Positions 1 to 10,093 of a stretch of 64,000 nucleotides of DNA are shown here, piece by piece. The notes beneath the pieces are model-generated. The model had not been told where the DNA came from. It saw nothing but the letters and a program-made list of their open reading frames with translations, and searched no databases. Within the stretch, counting starts at the first letter, position 1. Each line of letters begins with the position of its first letter. The position numbers and the translations under genes were made by a program. This DNA is from Neoscytalidium dimidiatum (taxonomy: Eukaryota > Ascomycota > Dothideomycetes > Botryosphaeriales > Botryosphaeriaceae), in assembly GCA_037367355.1 (NCBI GenBank), contig CM074702.1, forward strand, positions 1,240,001-1,304,000, in the 5' to 3' direction.

Positions 1-3000
1 ACGATATCGTCAACATTGCTTTCATCAATGAGTTCCCAGATGACACCGGCTATCCTGGAGCCAACTTCGGGAACCAGTGTGGAGATACTTACTACGAGGT
101 TGACGGAGTCAAGACAAAGCTTCCCAACAGCTGTCCGTTCATCGGAAAGGACATCAAGACCTGCCAGGAAGTCTACGGAAAGAAGATCCTTCTGTCCATC
201 GGTGGCGGAAAGCCGACCGATTACTACCTAAAGGATGAGGCCCATGCGACTCAGTTCGCAGACTTCCTCTGGAAGGCATTCGGTCCGCAGACCGATGCAT
301 CATCTCCCAGGCCCTTTGGAGACGCCGTTGTCGATGGTTTCGATTTTGATATCGAGTCTCTTATCTCTGCGGCTGCGAACCCCCCTGAGAACTACGAGTC
401 GCAGTACTACTCGAACATGATTAATCATCTTAAATACGATCTGTTCACCCAGGATGCCTCTAAGTCTTACTACATCTCCGGAGCTCCCCAGTGTGTCTAC
501 CCTGACGTCCATCTCGATGATGCATTCAAGAACTCGTGGTTCGACTTCATCTTCGTCCAGCTGTACAACACACCGTCTTGCAACTCTCGTGCTGAGCTCG
601 GCGACTCGAGCACCCAGTTCTCGAACTATTTCAATGAAGACTTCATCCTGTCTCTGACTCAGTCCGGAGTTGCTAACCCGTTCGTCAAAATCTACGCTGG
701 CCTGGTGAGATCCTACTTTAATTCATTAAACTGACGGAGAATACTGACACTATCAATAGCCCGCCGGTACAGCTGGAGCGCCGTCCGACCCTGATTCCTA
801 CCTCCAGCCATGGGAAGCCTATGAGCTTGTTCAGAAATTCCAGGGCTTTCCCGGTTTCGGTGGTGTGATGCTGTGGGAGGCCACTGTGGACGACCAGAAT
901 ATCGTCGATGACTACCAGTACTCGGAGTATGTTAAGGGTGGTCTGGTTGGATGCTCTAATGGAGTCGAGATCGACATTGACTGCCCCTTCCTCAACTACA
1001 AGCCCAACGTTCCGGAACTCACCGTCTCTCCAAATGGTGCCTGTGGTGGCTCGACTGGCTACACTTGCAAGGGCTCTGCGTGGGGCGACTGCTGCAGCGC
1101 TTACGGCTACTGCGGCAGCACAAGCGACTACTGCAGTTGGGACAACTGCGATATCCTTGCTGGTTTGTGCGGCGCTGAGGCTTCTGCGACCCCGACCTGC
1201 ACGACCTCGACCACCCCAACTCCGGAGCCTACGCCGCCAGTCAACACGCCTGTCAACACGCCTCCCGTCAACACTCCGGTCAACACTCCGGTCAATACTC
1301 CGGTCAACACTCCGGTCAACACTCCGGTCAACACTCCTGTTGATACTCCTATCAACACGCCGATCTACACACCTCCCGTCGATACTCCGGTTGACGCCCC
1401 GATTCAGACTCCTGTTCAGACTCCTGTCAACACCCCGGTCAATACGCCTGTTCAGACCCCTGTCCAGACTCCCCAGACTCCTGTGAACACACCTGTTGAC
1501 ACTCCCATCAACACTCCCGTGTACACTCCTCCTGCAAACTCCTCGGCGGCTACGCCAATTAACACGCCGATCGATACCCCCATTAACACACCCATCAATA
1601 CACCGATTTATACTCCTCCTGTGAGCACCCCTGTGGATACTACTATCTACACGCCACCTGTTGATACCCCGAGCTTCCCCGTCATCACACCCAGCGGCAA
1701 TGGCACATACCATATCCCTACACCCAGCGTGTCGAGCTCCGTTGGAATCTCTAGCTCGGGTGCTGTCTCCAGCTCCGTCGTGATCTCCGGTTCTGCTTCT
1801 GTCTCTAGCCCTGGCGCAGTCTCCAGCTCTGGTGTTTTCTCAAGCTCCATGCTGCTCTCCGGGTCTGCCTCGGTTTCTGGCCCTGGTATTTCTCCCCCGG
1901 GTTCTGCTGGGGTGTCCAGCTCCGCTCAAGTCTCCGGACCCTCTGGTTCGTCCCCTGCCCAGTCTCCTGGCATCACTTCTGCACCGACGCTCTCCGCATC
2001 CACCACTATTGCCACAGATGTGACCACGACGGTTATTACGACTACCTACGTCGACGTCTGCCCGACTGGTCTCACTACGATCACAACTACGTACACCACG
2101 ACCGTCTGCCCGACCCAGACTCCCTCCGCCATCCCGTCCGGCTGGACCACAACCGTCACCGTGTGCACCAACTGCGGCGCTAAGCCCACCACTCTTACCC
2201 TCACGAAACCCATCCAGACCGGTGCTCCTGGCTCCTCAACGACCCTCACAACGAAGACGATCTACGCCACCCAGCTCGTCACCATCACCGCCTGCCCGCC
2301 CTCCGTCTCTGACTGTCCAGCGTCCTCGAAGACGCACGTCTCTGTCGCGACCAGCCTCATTCCCATCGCAACGACCGTGTACCCGACAATCGCAAACCCC
2401 ACCACGACGAAGGTCGGTGTTGAAGGCAGCAACGGCGATGTTCCGTCCTTTGAGACCAAGACTATCTACCAGACGCAGATTGTCACCGTGACGAAGTGCC
2501 CTGCCGGCGTCGCTGACTGCCCGGCCAGCGCGAAGACCACGGCCGTCGTGACGAGCGCTGTGCCTGCTTACACTACCGTCGTACCCGGCATCTCGACAAC
2601 GACGAAGACCGTCGGTGGCGGTGAGCAGAGTGGCAGCCCCTCCAAGCTTTCCCCTGAGTCCAGCAAGCCCGTCTACTCCGCGCCCATCGAGTCTGGCGTC
2701 CAAGGCGGATCTGGCTCTGGATCCGGCTCTTCGCCGTCTGCTTCTTCCTCGCCTTCCCCCAACAAGCCGGCCGTGTCCGCGTCCTCCGCGTCCTCTTCCA
2801 AGCCCGCCCCAGCCAACCCAGCTAGCAGCAATGTAGCCGGCGGTTCCGGCAGCAACAGCCCCAGCGACATCGTTCCCGGCGGCTCCTCCTCCAAATCCGC
2901 CGGCACGACGAACACCTGGACGACTACCGTCATCGGCGGCACTCTGACGCAGGTCGTGACCTACACGACCGCGCCCGCCGCCACCACCACGGCCATCGTT

Positions 3001-3240
3001 CAGACGCTCTCCGTCATCCCCATCCCGGCCGCTAGCTACTCGGCGCACGCGAACGGCACCGTGCACTTCAGCACGCCGCTGCCGCCCGCAAACACGCCGG
3101 TCAAGACGCCGCTCGCGGACAAGAGCAAGACGGCGAGCGCGGGCGTGCCGGTGTACACGGGCGGTGCGGCGAGGGGGTCGGTGGCGGGTGCGTTTGTTGC
3201 GGGTGTTGTTGGGATTGCCATGGCCGTGTTGGTTGTGTGA
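1..3240 (+). CDS. GH18 chitinase with CBM18 and GPI anchor (5' truncated)
   Basis: Secreted chitinase that hydrolyses beta-1,4-GlcNAc chains of the cell wall. The 5' end lies outside the window. Exons are 1..704 (reading frame begins at base 3) and 760..3240, separated by a 55-nt phase-0 GT-AG intron. The GH18 catalytic motif DGFDFDIE is at 333-356, with the last Glu as acid. The first exon and the start of the second complete the TIM barrel. A CBM18 (chitin-binding type 1) Cys-rich module follows at about 1036-1170. Next come a Pro/Thr repeat region built on VNTP units, a long Ser-rich stretch, two related Cys-containing modules (about 2245-2400 and 2450-2610) and a C-terminal hydrophobic tail after a small-residue site, typical of a GPI anchor signal. 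This matches class III plant-type fungal chitinases. The two-exon model is well supported by frame continuity. Confidence 0.92.
1237..1675 (+). repeat. Coding tandem repeat, VNTP-type units
   Basis: A degenerate 12-15 nt repeat encodes strings of Pro-Val-Asn-Thr and variants (VDTP, INTP, IYTPP, VQTP). It forms the Thr/Pro-rich linker between the chitin-binding module and the Ser-rich stalk of the chitinase. Units 1280-1340 are nearly identical and the later units have diverged. Dense Thr and Pro suggest an O-mannosylated rigid spacer. Copy number is likely to vary among strains. Confidence 0.85.
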
Positions 3241-3909
3241 GCGGTGCGTCATGCAATTAGAGAAAGATAAATACGCGCGCTTTTGTTGATCATGGTTTGA
3301 GTGCAATATTATCATGAAGGTTCGGAGCGGGCGGTTGGTATCTAGTTCATTCCTTTTTTTTTTGGGGGCCTCCCCCGTTTTTTTTTTTTGTTCTCTACCT
3401 TTGGAAATGTACGAATTGAGAACAACGCAGATTTTTATACATCTATGGCGCACGATGATTGGACAAATATCCGATTTTCCTTTTTAATCTTTGCATCGGT
3501 GGGGATAGAGAGGTACGCAGTCTACCTGCTGGCCGTTGAATCTAAGCATCTAAGTGGTACCACCCTTCTCGCCCAACCAATGCGGGCATGATATCTTAAG
3601 TGAACCGTGGATCCGCGTCTGTTTTTACATGCTGTCTTCACACGCAGTAGGGGAGGGGATCGAATCCTTTGATTACTTTCTCTATTCCAAAAGCGCCTCC
3701 CTCCACTATCCAGGATTCGGGCTTTTCTTTCGCCCTTTGCAAACGTCAAGAATGATTTTCATAAAACTGATCGATAGCCTCAGACTCATGACGCCGTTCG
3801 ACGCCAGCATTCAATGATCTCCTACCGCGACCGTGCGTCCTTCCCTCTTCACTTCTCTCTCCTTTTTCCATCTTTTGTCCTATTTATCATCCTAACCCAC
3901 CCAACCTAT
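3241..3909. other. Intergenic, convergent 3' ends
   Basis: This 669-bp spacer lies between the 3' ends of the chitinase (plus) and AHA1 (minus). It holds T-rich tracts near 3352-3390 and no ORF that resembles a protein. I see no RNA gene. It most likely contains the two 3' UTRs and polyadenylation signals. Confidence 0.6.
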
Positions 3910-5038
3910 TTACAAGACGGTGCCAAAGCCGAAGGTAGTCTTGATACTCTTGACGTAATACTCACCCCAATTGCGCCTGGTCACGTCCTCCTGGCCGATG
4001 GGCACGCCCTGCCACTCGACGCGCATGACGGTGACCTTGTCGACGTCGTTCTGGTCGAAGGAGATCTTGAGGGTGGAGAAGTGGCCCTGGGGCCACTGGG
4101 CGAGGCGCCACTTCTGGACGATGGTGGTGGGCTCGACGAGGGTGACGAACTCGCCGGCGACGTTGCCGCCGAAGAGCTCGAACTTGGCGCCCTCGGTCGC
4201 GCCCTCCCACGTCTTGGGTGGGGCGCGCGTGAAGGCGGCGATGCGCTGCGGGTCGGTGAAGGTTTGGTAGAGCTCGGCGGCCGTGGTGCGGAATTCCTCG
4301 TTGTCGGTGAGGGTGGTGGTGTTAACCAGGGGCCCGTTGCCGGAGGTCGTGGTGGTGGTGGTTGAGGTGGTGGTGGGCTCCTTGGACTTGTTGATCGAGG
4401 AGCTTTCGTAGACCTTGGGCGTGGAGAAGCCACTCGAGGGGTTGGAGCCCGGGGCGTGCTGGATGTCTTTGCCGTGCTCGGCGATCAGGGCGTTTGTGAG
4501 GTTGGCGAAGCGTGCGCGGAGCTTCGGGGTGAGGTGTGTGCGGACGAGGTCCTTGACTGGTTGCTTGCTTGCGGAGTCGCTGTAGATGTCTATGTCAAAC
4601 TGTGGAGAAGAGAGCATGGTCAGAATTCGCATTCTTTGATTCCGGAGTCTGCGCGCCGCTGAGGGAACGTACGACATACTCGTCTTCCTCGGTGTCGTGT
4701 GCGATCTCCGGGACGGTGATGGTGCCGCTTGCCGACTCGCCCTCCTTGTTCTTGCCTGCAGAGAGGTCAGGTACCTATGCCAGCCTTGTGGTGACCGCGG
4801 GGCTCTAGGACATACCTGAGTACTCCAGCTGCAGCTTCACGTCGAATATGGTTATGACCTTGCCCTTGCGCTGGCTGACCTCGACATCGCCGTCCATGCT
4901 AATAACGCGGTCGATCTGAGCGGTGACGCCGTCGGCCTCGGCGGAAATACCCTTGAGGTCCTTCTCCAGGTACTCCTGAGTCCAGGTACCGACATCCTTG
5001 TTGACCCAATGCCAGTTGTTGGGGTTGTGGAGGACCAT
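3910..5038 (-). CDS. AHA1: AHA1, activator of Hsp90 ATPase
   Basis: Cytosolic co-chaperone that binds the Hsp90 middle domain and stimulates its ATPase. Three exons on the minus strand: 5038..4816, 4755..4673 and 4599..3910, joined by GT-AG introns in phases 1 and 0, give 331 residues, a normal length for the family. The N-terminal Aha1 domain (about 1-155) begins with the family hallmark NPNNWHWVNKD. A Ser/Thr-rich linker with a run of Thr follows (about residues 180-205). The C-terminal AHSA1/START-like domain shows the LYQTFTDPQRIAAFTRAPP segment and ends in a GFGTVL tail. The start is the first ATG of the conserved N-terminus. The gene diverges from the DLT1-like gene, and the intervening region has a possible heat-shock element. 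Confidence 0.95.
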
Positions 5039-6082
5039 TGTTACTGAGTGGTACGGGTGAGGGACGAGAGCTGTGGGGAGGCTAGCGTGTGGGGGTTGAA
5101 GTGAGTACTATTCAGGTAACAGTCGGTCAGCTTGCGCTTTATCTTCGCCTGGAATATTGTGGTTGGACCGGCGGAAACAAATTTAAAAGCTGTGCAGCAC
5201 GAGGCAACGGGTCGTAGGAAGATCACCCGGGCTTTCTACTTGGGCGGGCTTGTCGAAGGTTGGAGCAGCGCAAACGAAAAAGGTGGCCTACTTTATGTTC
5301 GTTTGAGAGCAAGGCTGGCACAATTCAAGCTGGGATATACAGACGCGGCGGGCGGATGCAGCAGCAGGCAAGGGACTGGAGGGGTAGTTATGGATTTCAG
5401 CGCGTATTGGACGCTGGAACATTCGAATAGCTTCTTAGAACACTGCGCTCCAGTCCCGCGGCGCCCGGCCCGATACCGTCCGATCTGCCCCTCCACCGCC
5501 CTCCGCCCGCCGTGTCCGCCGCCTGCGGCTCCGCTAGAGTCTGAAGACGGCGTGGACGGCTGCGCTCCCTATTTACGCGATCTGCTGCAGTCCCGTTTTT
5601 ATGCTCCAACCCTTCCCGCGGAACCCCATCCAACAGGTCCCTTGTACTGTACATATGCTGCCGTCGCCGCTGTTTCACGGGCAGGGTCCTGCCGGCTGAT
5701 CTCCGAATGCCGCAACTCCGTCGCAGCGAGATGTTTTTTGAAACGTTGGAAGGGATGAGTGTTGGGGTCGTCATGGCTCGTTGCCGGAGTGACATGCGAA
5801 TGCGTTGAAAGTTGAAGTGAAAAGAAGGTCGATTGGATTTTTACCGCAAAAGAGCACACACAGTGGAGACGTGGGCTTGACGGGCTGGGAGCTGGGAGCT
5901 GGTGTAGCACGAGTCAGCTGGCAGCGGCGACCAGAGCTGATCGACAACCAAGGCAGCTCATCTGTGGAACTCGACCCCGGCTCCCTTTACCTTACCAACC
6001 TTCTGCTCGGAACGCCAGCGCGAACCAACCAGCCCTCCATCGCAATATGTAATTCTTCCCTTTCGGTTTTCGTTAGCCAAGC
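5039..6082. other. Divergent promoter region AHA1 / DLT1-like
   Basis: About 1 kb between the two divergent starts. It contains a plus-strand open frame (5132..5758) with no family resemblance and biased composition, which I regard as chance. A candidate heat-shock element lies at 5416-5441. No RNA gene is seen. Confidence 0.55.
5416..5441. promoter_or_regulatory. Candidate heat-shock element upstream of AHA1
   Basis: The stretch reads GAA, 2 nt, TTC, 7 nt, TTC, 3 nt, GAA. This is a gapped array of inverted nGAAn units of the kind bound by Hsf1, with the two TTC units in 10-bp register. It lies about 380 bp upstream of the AHA1 start codon. Hsp90 co-chaperones are commonly heat induced, so the location makes sense. 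The last unit is one base out of register and the match may be chance. Confidence 0.35.
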
Positions 6083-7417
6083 ATGCGCATACCCTTCTTC
6101 CGCATCTGGTATTCTACTACCTACTCCGTCCTCTTCCTGCTGCTCGTCGTCCTCCTTGCTGCCACGCCCGGCGATCTCGTCTACCAAGCTGTGCGCAATC
6201 GCGGATACCCGAATGCCTTCGTCGTCGGCGCCGTCTACGTCCTGACCCTCCTGATCACCATCTGCGTCTATGCCACTCGTCTCTACACGAACCGCACCGT
6301 CCTCGTTGGCATCCCGAAGTCATACATACCCATTGAGCAGGGCGAGGTTGGCAAGCATGTGCGGCGCATGATAGCCAAGGGCTTTGAGCGCAGCGCGTTG
6401 ATAGCCTGGGACTCGCGACCGAGGGACGTGAGGCCCGAGCTACAAGATGAGCGGGAGGGCAGCACTGCGCCGTCTCACGAGCGCGGCCTGAAGAAGAAAG
6501 ATCGGTCTCGCGATGTCACGGCCATCCCCGTTGATCCTGAATCGCCACCTTGGGGACACATCTCGCACCCTGGATGGGCGTCGCCTGCCATGGACGGTGT
6601 CCCCAATTTGCAATTCTGCAATGTCATCGCTGAATTGCCCAATTTGATCGAGGCAAAGGCCGTGTCTTTGGCTCCACCGGATCCTGCGTTTGCATTCCAG
6701 ATGTCGCTAGACGGCGTGCCCGTCATGCCGGACGCGCGCATCGTCTCTCTGCTGCAGAGACCCTCCACAATGGGTTTGCGCGACTATCTAGGACATCTCT
6801 CATCTTTCGGCCTCATAAATCCTCCGGAACTGGGAACCGCATTTCTCAAACGCTATGAATATGCGCGCTTCTCGACGCAACCAATTACTGAAGTCCAATT
6901 CCAAGAGCTCATGGGCATGTTCGCCGAAATTCTCACCGGCATGACTGAGCTTGCCCCTGAGCTCATCGCCGACCTTCAGCGCGAAGATTATAGCTCCAGC
7001 TCTGACACTGCCAGCCTTGCGCCCTCACAGACTTCTTCGTCTTCGAGGAGCTCCACTGGATCTGCCATTCACTACAAGACCCCACGCACAGCGCCATACG
7101 CTGAATCCGTATACACGCGCAGCACTACTTCTACGGCGGAAATGAGTGAAAGCAATGGGACTCTGCGCACTGCGCCCTCTCGTTTCTACGATTACAGCTC
7201 TGAAAATGTTCCTGTACAGCGAACACCGTCGGCGGCATCCAGACATTCGTCGATGAGGAGCACCCCAATGCCGCCACGGACCGCAGCTTCCGTAATTCCG
7301 CCGTCGACTGCGAGCTCTTCTGCTTCCTCACTTAGATCAGCCAGGAGTGTTATTAGATTGACGCCGAACCCTGCTCCGGGAGAACTACCGTACTACTTTG
7401 ATGTTCAAAATGGATGA
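6083..7417 (+). CDS. DLT1-like membrane protein (defect at low temperature)
   Basis: Single exon, 444 residues. Two hydrophobic segments near the N-terminus (about residues 9-30 and 44-64) predict a double-spanning membrane protein with a long cytosolic tail. The block after the second segment (GIPKSYIPIEQGEVGKHVRR, then a short FERSALIAWDSRPRD stretch) is what I associate with the fungal DLT1 family, named for low-temperature growth defects in yeast. The biochemical role is unknown. The last third is Ser/Thr-rich and probably disordered. Homologues I recall are shorter (yeast about 340 residues), the extra length being in the tail. The start ATG directly precedes the first membrane segment and nothing upstream suggests an earlier exon. 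Confidence 0.75.
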   Translation: MRIPFFRIWYSTTYSVLFLLLVVLLAATPGDLVYQAVRNRGYPNAFVVGAVYVLTLLITICVYATRLYTNRTVLVGIPKSYIPIEQGEVGKHVRRMIAKGFERSALIAWDSRPRDVRPELQDEREGSTAPSHERGLKKKDRSRDVTAIPVDPESPPWGHISHPGWASPAMDGVPNLQFCNVIAELPNLIEAKAVSLAPPDPAFAFQMSLDGVPVMPDARIVSLLQRPSTMGLRDYLGHLSSFGLINPPELGTAFLKRYEYARFSTQPITEVQFQELMGMFAEILTGMTELAPELIADLQREDYSSSSDTASLAPSQTSSSSRSSTGSAIHYKTPRTAPYAESVYTRSTTSTAEMSESNGTLRTAPSRFYDYSSENVPVQRTPSAASRHSSMRSTPMPPRTAASVIPPSTASSSASSLRSARSVIRLTPNPAPGELPYYFDVQNG

Positions 7418-7865
7418 AAGGAGTTTTTGCAACCCCCTTCATCATCAACATCCTGGATTCTGCACGGATCTCCAATGGCTCCGGTGTCTCCGAACCCTTT
7501 TCATCTCCCGAAGGCAGTTTCTACGGGCAAGGAAATGAGACAACTAAGCATGGCCATAGCGCTTCTCAGGTTTTTACATTCGCGAATGCCTAGAAGCACA
7601 GCATCGGAAGCTTATGCTTACAAGACACTTCTTGCATACCATCGAACGGGTATCACCACGCACCGGCGATTTGTCATGTTGAAATTTCGGATAATTACCC
7701 TTGTACTACGGCGCATAATGCGAACCGAGCATGCACAATGTCTAATGTCTTCAGCAAGAAAGCGCCACCCAATCGGCTGAAAAAGCCGGTCTGGACTACA
7801 CAAAGTCTTCTCTCGTAACGCTAATGTTGAACGTTTAATCTCTTCTCTTAACCCAAAAGTACACT
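7418..7865. other. Intergenic, convergent 3' ends
   Basis: A 448-bp spacer between convergent genes. Small open frames occur on both strands but none looks like a protein. Nothing else is recognised. Confidence 0.5.
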
Positions 7866-9231
7866 CTACCAACTGACAAGCTGTCTTCCTCTGTCGAAAC
7901 CTCCGCGTAGCTGCCTTTCCGGCTTCACGAGCTTCCCCTGCAGTATCGTATACTTGACGATATTCTCGCAATCCTCCGGCCGCACGCGCGCAAGCCACAT
8001 GCACTGGGCAGCCTCGCGAATCGGCGGCCTGCTGGGCGCCTTATCCTCCTTGTCCTCGCCATTTCCCTCCACCGCCTCGCCGCCCTCGTGCGCAACGGCA
8101 TTTCCATTCTGTTCGCCGTTCACGGCCTTCTCCTGCTCGACGATAGGCGGGGCGACGACGCCGGCGCTGCCGGCGCGGCGGTATATCAGGACGTTGGCGG
8201 CGAACTTGTGGCCGCCGACGTGGTTGATGAAGTAGATGCCGCAGCCGCCGGGCCGCTCGTCGTGCAGGTCGCGGTACAGGCCCAGCGGGCGCAGGTGCCG
8301 CTCGAACTCGCGGCGCAGTAGCGGCGCGGACTGACCGCAGCGCGCGTCGCGCGTCTTGTGGCTGCAGAGCAGGATGAGGTAGTCGTGCGGGCAGTCGCGG
8401 GGTACCAAGGGTGAGGGAGGTGCCGGCGCAGAGCGGCCGCTGTGGTGGGATTTGTGCGGTTTGGAGGAAGAGGGGCGCTGCTGCGGTTGGGGCGGGTCGG
8501 CGTGGATGAGCGGCGTCATGTTCGTTGGGGAGGTGTTGACGTAGTTTTGGATCAGGTGCGGGACGTGGGCGGGCGTGACGTTGTCGAACATTTCGAAGGT
8601 GGGGAGGAGGAGGACGGTGGTGGTGGTTTCGGCGGCGTGCTCGTTCGGGACGGGCATGTCGGAGGCGGAGAGCATCATTTTCTGTGGGAGAGACAAGGGT
8701 CGTCAATGGCGATGTTTCTCGAGGGCGCGTATATTGTGGAATAGGGGAGGGTGGAGCATGTTGCTTACGCCATTGGATGGCTTCACGCCGCATTTATCCA
8801 CGGCTTCCATGATGGAGCCCTTCTCGTCGGCGACGTCCCTAACCTGCAGTCAACACATCAATACGAACTTCTCGCCAAAAAAAAAAAAAAAAAAACAAGT
8901 AGTGCAAATTATTGTACATGAAAAGAACCGGGCAAGGAAATTGACCAGCAGTATCACTTACCCAATCCGATTTGCCCGTCGCGACGATCAGATGAGTGCT
9001 CCAGCCCTTGATGTGGCCGTACATGTCCTCGTGCTCGTCTATGCTCCACTTGCGCGGGTATTTTATGGTGCAGGTCTCGCAGTCGCGCAGGCACTCCTCT
9101 CCATCAACGGCCGGGTTGGTCTTGGGGAACAGCTGGTCGCGCGCCGCCTTGCTGAAGCCGTCCGGGTGCGTCCCCGACCCTCCACCGCCGACGCCGACTT
9201 TGCCCCAGAGGCTCTTGAGCGCGGCCGCCAT
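7866..9231 (-). CDS. Apd1-like sucrase/ferredoxin-domain protein (thioredoxin-like 2Fe-2S)
   Basis: Three exons on the minus strand: 9231..8962, 8843..8769 and 8681..7866, all phase 0, give 386 residues. The family (yeast Apd1, 'sucrase/ferredoxin-like') carries a C-terminal thioredoxin-like ferredoxin domain binding a 2Fe-2S cluster through two Cys and two His. Here C221 and C230 (C-x8-C in CSHKTRDARC) and H269 and H273 (H-x3-H in NHVGGHK) fit that pattern. The N-terminal part has DCETCTIKYPRKWSIDE, also typical. The likely role is redox activity in the cytosol or mitochondria; Apd1 mutants are linked to actin patch distribution and redox-drug sensitivity. An in-frame upstream ATG (9369) exists but is preceded by poor sequence; the ATG of MAAALKSLW is preferred. 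A 17-base A tract lies in the first intron. Confidence 0.86.
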
Positions 9232-10093
9232 GTTGTTGTTGCTGCTGTTGCTGTTGCTATTGTTGTGCGCCGTTTCACTGGAGGTACCGAGGGGTGGATG
9301 AGAAGGGGAGGGCCACGACGAGTGGAGGAAGGCGAAAGATAAGGCGGGGCGCAGCGCAGCGCAGCGCAACGACGACGCAAGGCCGCGAGTGCTCGGTGGT
9401 TGATGCGGCGGAGGACGCGAATGGCAGAGGGTGTAATTTTAATCTGATGATCAGATAAGCCCCGCGGAATTCCGGCCGCACCGACTGACGCGGAGGGGAA
9501 CAGGCGCGCGCGGCGAACACGTACCCTTGGGGGGGAGGTTTACCGTTCGGCGAGTCGGACAGCAGCAAGCAAGGCTCAACGAACGATTGAAGGCGAACGA
9601 GAGATGTCGCTCGCAGCTACGCGCGACGGGGGAAGGCTCTTTAATGCTAATAAGGTCGGCGATTGCCGGCGTCCGCTGTAGGGGCGTCCGCGCTTTTTGG
9701 ATTGCTCTCGCCCGAATGGCGGCCTGTTCTTTTCCGGCTACAGTCTCGAGTTTCGTTGCGTTGAGGTCTGGTGCATGCCTGCTGCCTGGCCACATCATAC
9801 ATGGCATTGTTTCACGGAACTGTGGGGGGGTTTTGCGTTTATCGCCGAGGCCGAAGGCGGTGGCATGCCTGGGCCGATCTCCAGGCATCTCCTTTCTCCT
9901 ATCACCGCGCAGGGAAAGCAAGCTGGCTTTCCCCCGGACGAGGCTCTCGATTCTCCGTGCTGCCCACGCCGATGCCGAACCCCGAGCGCTGGGGCCTTTC
10001 CCGCATCTCTTGCGCGGCGGCGTGCACAGTAAGCACCACACTGACGGAGCGTCTTGCACTCACTTTGAAGCTCCACGCTCTTAGCATTGCGTC
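9232..10093. other. Divergent promoter region
   Basis: 862 bp between the Apd1-like gene (minus) and the unrecognised gene at 10094 (plus). Overlapping open frames on both strands (for example 9527..10084 plus and 9451..10059 minus) have no family resemblance and are explained by high GC. No repeats or RNA genes are seen. Confidence 0.5.

Noticed and set aside
718..1713. Long minus-strand frame with VDRSVDRS-type repeats opposite the chitinase
   Set aside because: It is the antisense reading of the VNTP repeats. The plus strand carries the GH18 and CBM18 motifs.
3650..3680. tRNA B-box-like GATCGAATC
   Set aside because: No T-loop T at the first position, no matching A box upstream and a poor T-stem.
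5132..5758. 208-codon plus-strand frame between AHA1 and the DLT1-like gene
   Set aside because: No family resemblance, GC-biased composition, and it occupies a divergent promoter.
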